NCBI RefSeq assembly: GCF_000165125.1
Contig: NZ_AEIU01000002.1
Span: 1 to 64,000 of the forward strand
Reading direction: 5' to 3'
Source of the DNA: Vibrio caribbeanicus ATCC BAA-2122
GTDB lineage: Bacteria; Pseudomonadota; Gammaproteobacteria; Enterobacterales; Vibrionaceae
DNA: 64,000 nucleotides
Of this stretch, positions 61,854-64,000 are shown piece after piece. Position numbers and translations under genes: made by a program. The notes under the pieces were generated by a model, which made no database searches, was not told the DNA's origin, and saw only the letters and a program-made list of their open reading frames with translations. The number at the start of each line of letters is the position of its first letter. Positions within the stretch are counted from its first letter, which is position 1.

Positions 61854-62489
61854 TTAGCTGCTTGTTGTTAGTGCCAGTTTTGAACCAAAAGCAATAAACA
61901 CCGTTCCTGTAACTGAATTTAACCAAGTTTTTAGTCTAGTGTTATTGGTCACTTTTTTAACTTTTGAAAGAACCAGAATCACCATGGTGAACCATAAAAA
62001 GTTAACAATTGAGTGTGCAGTAACCAGTGTATAGGCACTTAAAGCACTCTCAGTATTAGACATAAATTGAGGAAAAGCGGCTAAATAAAACATGGAAACT
62101 TTGGGATTTAATACGTTCGTTATTAATCCTTCCGAGAACGCTACGCGAAGTGAAACAATTTGGTTATTTCCTGTTGTTACTTTAGGTTGTACTGGACTTT
62201 TTTGAAATGCATTAATTATCGATTTTACACCAAGAAAAATTAAATAAGCTGCTCCTAACATTTTAAATATGAAAAATGCTTGAGAAGACTTAACTAAGAG
62301 TATCGAAATACCAAAAATTGATAATGTTCCATGAATATAAAATGCAAAAACAAATCCCCAAATGTTAGCGAATCCCGCTTTACGTCCTGAAATAGGTACA
62401 GTTTTAGCAATCAGTAGTCCATTGGGACCCGGCGAGATAACTAACAATGCAGCGACAGCTATAAAAGTTAAAATAGTATTTATACCCAA
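61854..62489 (-). CDS. LysE-family amino-acid exporter with start inside a repeat element
   Basis: A 211-residue protein with six hydrophobic helices and the LysE-family opening (ILTFIAVAALLVISPGPNGLLIAKTV, then KAGFANIWGFVFAFYIHG). Such proteins export amino acids or homoserine lactones. The frame has no ATG before the first helix: the only workable start is TTG at 62489, which lies inside the terminal repeat of the element at 62481-62746. GAGG, four bases before the TTG, is also part of the element. The native start codon seems to have been lost on insertion and replaced by the repeat. Confidence 0.85.
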   Translation of the reverse strand: MGINTILTFIAVAALLVISPGPNGLLIAKTVPISGRKAGFANIWGFVFAFYIHGTLSIFGISILLVKSSQAFFIFKMLGAAYLIFLGVKSIINAFQKSPVQPKVTTGNNQIVSLRVAFSEGLITNVLNPKVSMFYLAAFPQFMSNTESALSAYTLVTAHSIVNFLWFTMVILVLSKVKKVTNNTRLKTWLNSVTGTVFIAFGSKLALTTSS

Positions 62490-62746
62490 GTAACCTCAAG
62501 ATGCTAGGTTCAGCGAGAGTGGAATGCTTTACAGGCAAGGCAACGATTTGAAAATCTAGTCATCTAAATTGAAAATCGTTAACGACGCATGTAAGGCAAG
62601 ACAACTCGCCCTTTGGGAGCGTGCCACAGTGCCGATTTCATCGTCAAACAACTTGGTAAGAGTCGACTATTCCGCTGCGTTATTTTCCTTGAACTCAACA
62701 CTGTGGCATCGCTCTGAATCCTGCATTTTGAAGTCACTTGGGTATA
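62481..62746 (+). repeat. TATACCC-ended repeat element, full length (266 bp)
   Basis: It starts TATACCCAAGTAACCTCAAG and ends AAGTCACTTGGGTATA; these ends are inverted repeats. It is nearly identical to 35410-35675 and longer than the four deleted copies. It contains no transposase frame. TA at each end fits a TA target as in IS630/Tc1-type elements. Its left end overlaps the first codons of the LysE gene. Confidence 0.92.
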
Positions 62747-62857
62747 CATCCATATTTGTATTCTTTTGTGCTCCAAATAGCCACTAAAACGACTGTGTAT
62801 ATTTTTGCTCAGATAATGCCAGCTTTATTTTTTTGATTCAATATTAGATCAGAAAAG

Positions 62858-62884
62858 CCGGCGTAATTAATACAATTACGCCGG
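62858..62884 (-). terminator. Terminator of the 62922 gene
   Basis: CCGGCGTAATT pairs with AATTACGCCGG around AATAC. On the minus strand it is followed by CTTTTCT, 38 bases after the stop of the exported protein gene. Confidence 0.75.
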
Positions 62885-62921
62885 TGTAACGAAATGAGCT
62901 TAAGTTAAGTCAGGACTCTTT

Positions 62922-63248
62922 TTATTTGGTGAAGATTTCTCGTGTTTGAATTTCTACTGATGAGTCGGATGTTACTCGTATCGATTGAACACCGCCCGGA
63001 AAGTAAACCGTCATTTCACCATTATATACATTGTAAGATGAGGCTTCTCCTAGATCACTCTCAATATCATAGACCACGCGATCCATCCCATATTCATTGG
63101 TTACACATCTGGCGCTTATATTGACAAACCTTTTCTCATCGGCTGATGACCAAGAACCTTCAAGAGGAGAGTGAGAACAAAGCGCGAAAGTATGTGTAGA
63201 AAATAGAGATGCGAGTAGAACAGACGTCAGTATTGTTTTATTTTTCAT
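62922..63248 (-). CDS. Hypothetical exported protein, 108 residues
   Basis: A small secreted protein from the ATG at 63248 (MKNKTILTSVLLASLFSTHTFA signal). The mature 85 residues start with CSHSPLEGSWSSADEKRF, a lipocalin-like GxW near the N-terminus, and hold two cysteines (CSHS and ARCVTNE). Several beta strands follow. A small beta protein is likely; I recognise no family. It is flanked by a terminator and lies between the repeat element and the methyltransferase gene. Confidence 0.7.
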   Translation of the reverse strand: MKNKTILTSVLLASLFSTHTFALCSHSPLEGSWSSADEKRFVNISARCVTNEYGMDRVVYDIESDLGEASSYNVYNGEMTVYFPGGVQSIRVTSDSSVEIQTREIFTK

Positions 63249-63389
63249 AATAATCACCAATAGGCATGCAAAAAAGCAAAACTAACATATTAAATTTATT
63301 TCATATATGGCTTTTCTCACATTTATAAATAAGATGAATGTGTTTGTTTGTGTTCTGCGTTATTAGTGTTCTTTATGCCAAACAGAGTG

Positions 63390-63965
63390 TTACCTAATTT
63401 TTTGTGCGAAGATATGGCTTACTTTACTGTGCTGGCCTGACATTGTCGGGCAGTGGCTTTGTGTTGAACAGACAATACTGAAATCTTCTAGCAATCTTTC
63501 CAGCTCTTCTTTGGCGCTATGCCACATTGGCAAACCAGTGCTAGAAATAAAACGAATGCTTTGGTCTGAGCAAAACTCTGCCAAATAAATTATTCCTTGA
63601 GGCTTGAGCACGCGGTTTAATTCGGTTAATACATTATGACGCGCGTTTTGATTGGGAATGCACGTGAGGACAGCACACAGAACTATGGCATCAAATTCAT
63701 CATTTGCGAAAGGCAGAGCCTCAGTAGGTAGGTGTCTTAAATCAAGCTTTGGATAATCACTTAAGCCTCGATTAATCATTTCTTGTGATGAGTCAATGCC
63801 AATGATTTTGTTGTAGCCAAGCTCTGATATTTCTTGAGTGATACGTCCGTACCCACATCCAAAATCTAATATGTTGGATTCAAATGGGACAGTCGCGATA
63901 AAAGCATCCCTTGATATGGGTAGATTAAAGTTAACCAGTTCCGCTACATAATCCCAATCACTCAT
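63390..63965 (-). CDS. Class I SAM-dependent methyltransferase
   Basis: A 191-residue methyltransferase. Motif I is ILDFGCGYGRITQEISELGY (about residues 31-50), with acidic IGIDSSQEMI after it and FDAIVLCAVLTCIPN as motif IV. It resembles the UbiE/Methyltransf_11 group. No partner domain is attached. It is separate from the other methyltransferase at 32493, with which it shares only the fold. An AAGGAGAAAG ribosome-binding site precedes the start. Substrate unknown. Confidence 0.85.
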   Translation of the reverse strand: MSDWDYVAELVNFNLPISRDAFIATVPFESNILDFGCGYGRITQEISELGYNKIIGIDSSQEMINRGLSDYPKLDLRHLPTEALPFANDEFDAIVLCAVLTCIPNQNARHNVLTELNRVLKPQGIIYLAEFCSDQSIRFISSTGLPMWHSAKEELERLLEDFSIVCSTQSHCPTMSGQHSKVSHIFAQKIR

Positions 63966-64000
63966 GGCTTTCTCCTTAGATATGTCGTAGACAGTTGATG

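Overview
The window is chromosomal DNA of a marine gammaproteobacterium, almost certainly a Vibrio. The signs are the gene content and order (a mannose PTS with manA, a TetR regulator next to fadE and then fabV and xthA, a KatB/AnkB pair, VesB-like trypsin proteases with GlyGly-CTERM tails, a thermolabile-hemolysin-type GDSL lipase) together with moderate AT richness. I cannot fix the species. No plasmid or phage structural genes and no integrase or transposase gene were seen.

Layout. 1-4.6 kb: a partial DsbB gene with a small DUF5993 partner, two paralogous secreted trypsin-like proteases that end in a GlyGly-CTERM sorting tail, and a UPF0149 gene. 4.7-10 kb: a hybrid sensor kinase, a ToxR/CadC-like membrane regulator and a sphingomyelinase. 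10-17.8 kb: a sugar PTS region with manA, a fructose-family EIIABC, an AraC regulator, a degenerate-HPr/EIIA protein, a free EIIB and a second EIIACB. 17.9-22.2 kb: tRNA-Ser(GGA) followed by a 2.8-kb islet (a Bor/Iss lipoprotein plus an AIPR abortive-infection protein) bounded by a 115-bp direct repeat of tRNA 3' end and terminator, then a second Bor paralogue and a type-2 pyrF. 23-30 kb: an accessory stretch with an unknown small gene, an HNH endonuclease, a decayed Fur-box/signal-peptide remnant, a MATE pump, a GH114 lipoprotein and an orphan CARF (NE0113/Csm6-like) protein with no cas genes or array nearby.

30-47 kb: duplicated outer-membrane barrel genes (one frameshifted), a sulfite dehydrogenase pair, a large GDSL lipase, a rhodanese/cupin/NTF2-like operon opposite a LysR regulator, several secreted proteins of unknown function (one with an HExxH zinc-peptidase motif) and a second sphingomyelinase. 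47-52 kb: a TAXI-TRAP transporter and small conserved genes. 52-57.6 kb: a fatty-acid module (TetR/PsrA-like, fadE, fabV) with a FadR-like operator, then xthA. 57.8-64 kb: a thermolabile-hemolysin-like lipase, periplasmic catalase with ankyrin protein, a LysE exporter, a small secreted protein and a methyltransferase.

Two themes connect the window. The first is secreted degradation: proteases, two sphingomyelinases, two GDSL lipases, GH114 and a zinc peptidase, which fits an animal-associated or predatory lifestyle. The second is a non-autonomous repeat family with ends like TATACCCAAGTNAC (about 266 bp when complete), found at six sites plus one hairpin-only form. At 62.5 kb one copy appears to supply the start codon and ribosome-binding site of the LysE gene. 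The best candidates for something undescribed are the tRNA-Ser Bor-AIPR islet, the orphan CARF protein, the HNH locus with its unknown neighbour, and the start-codon-donating repeat.
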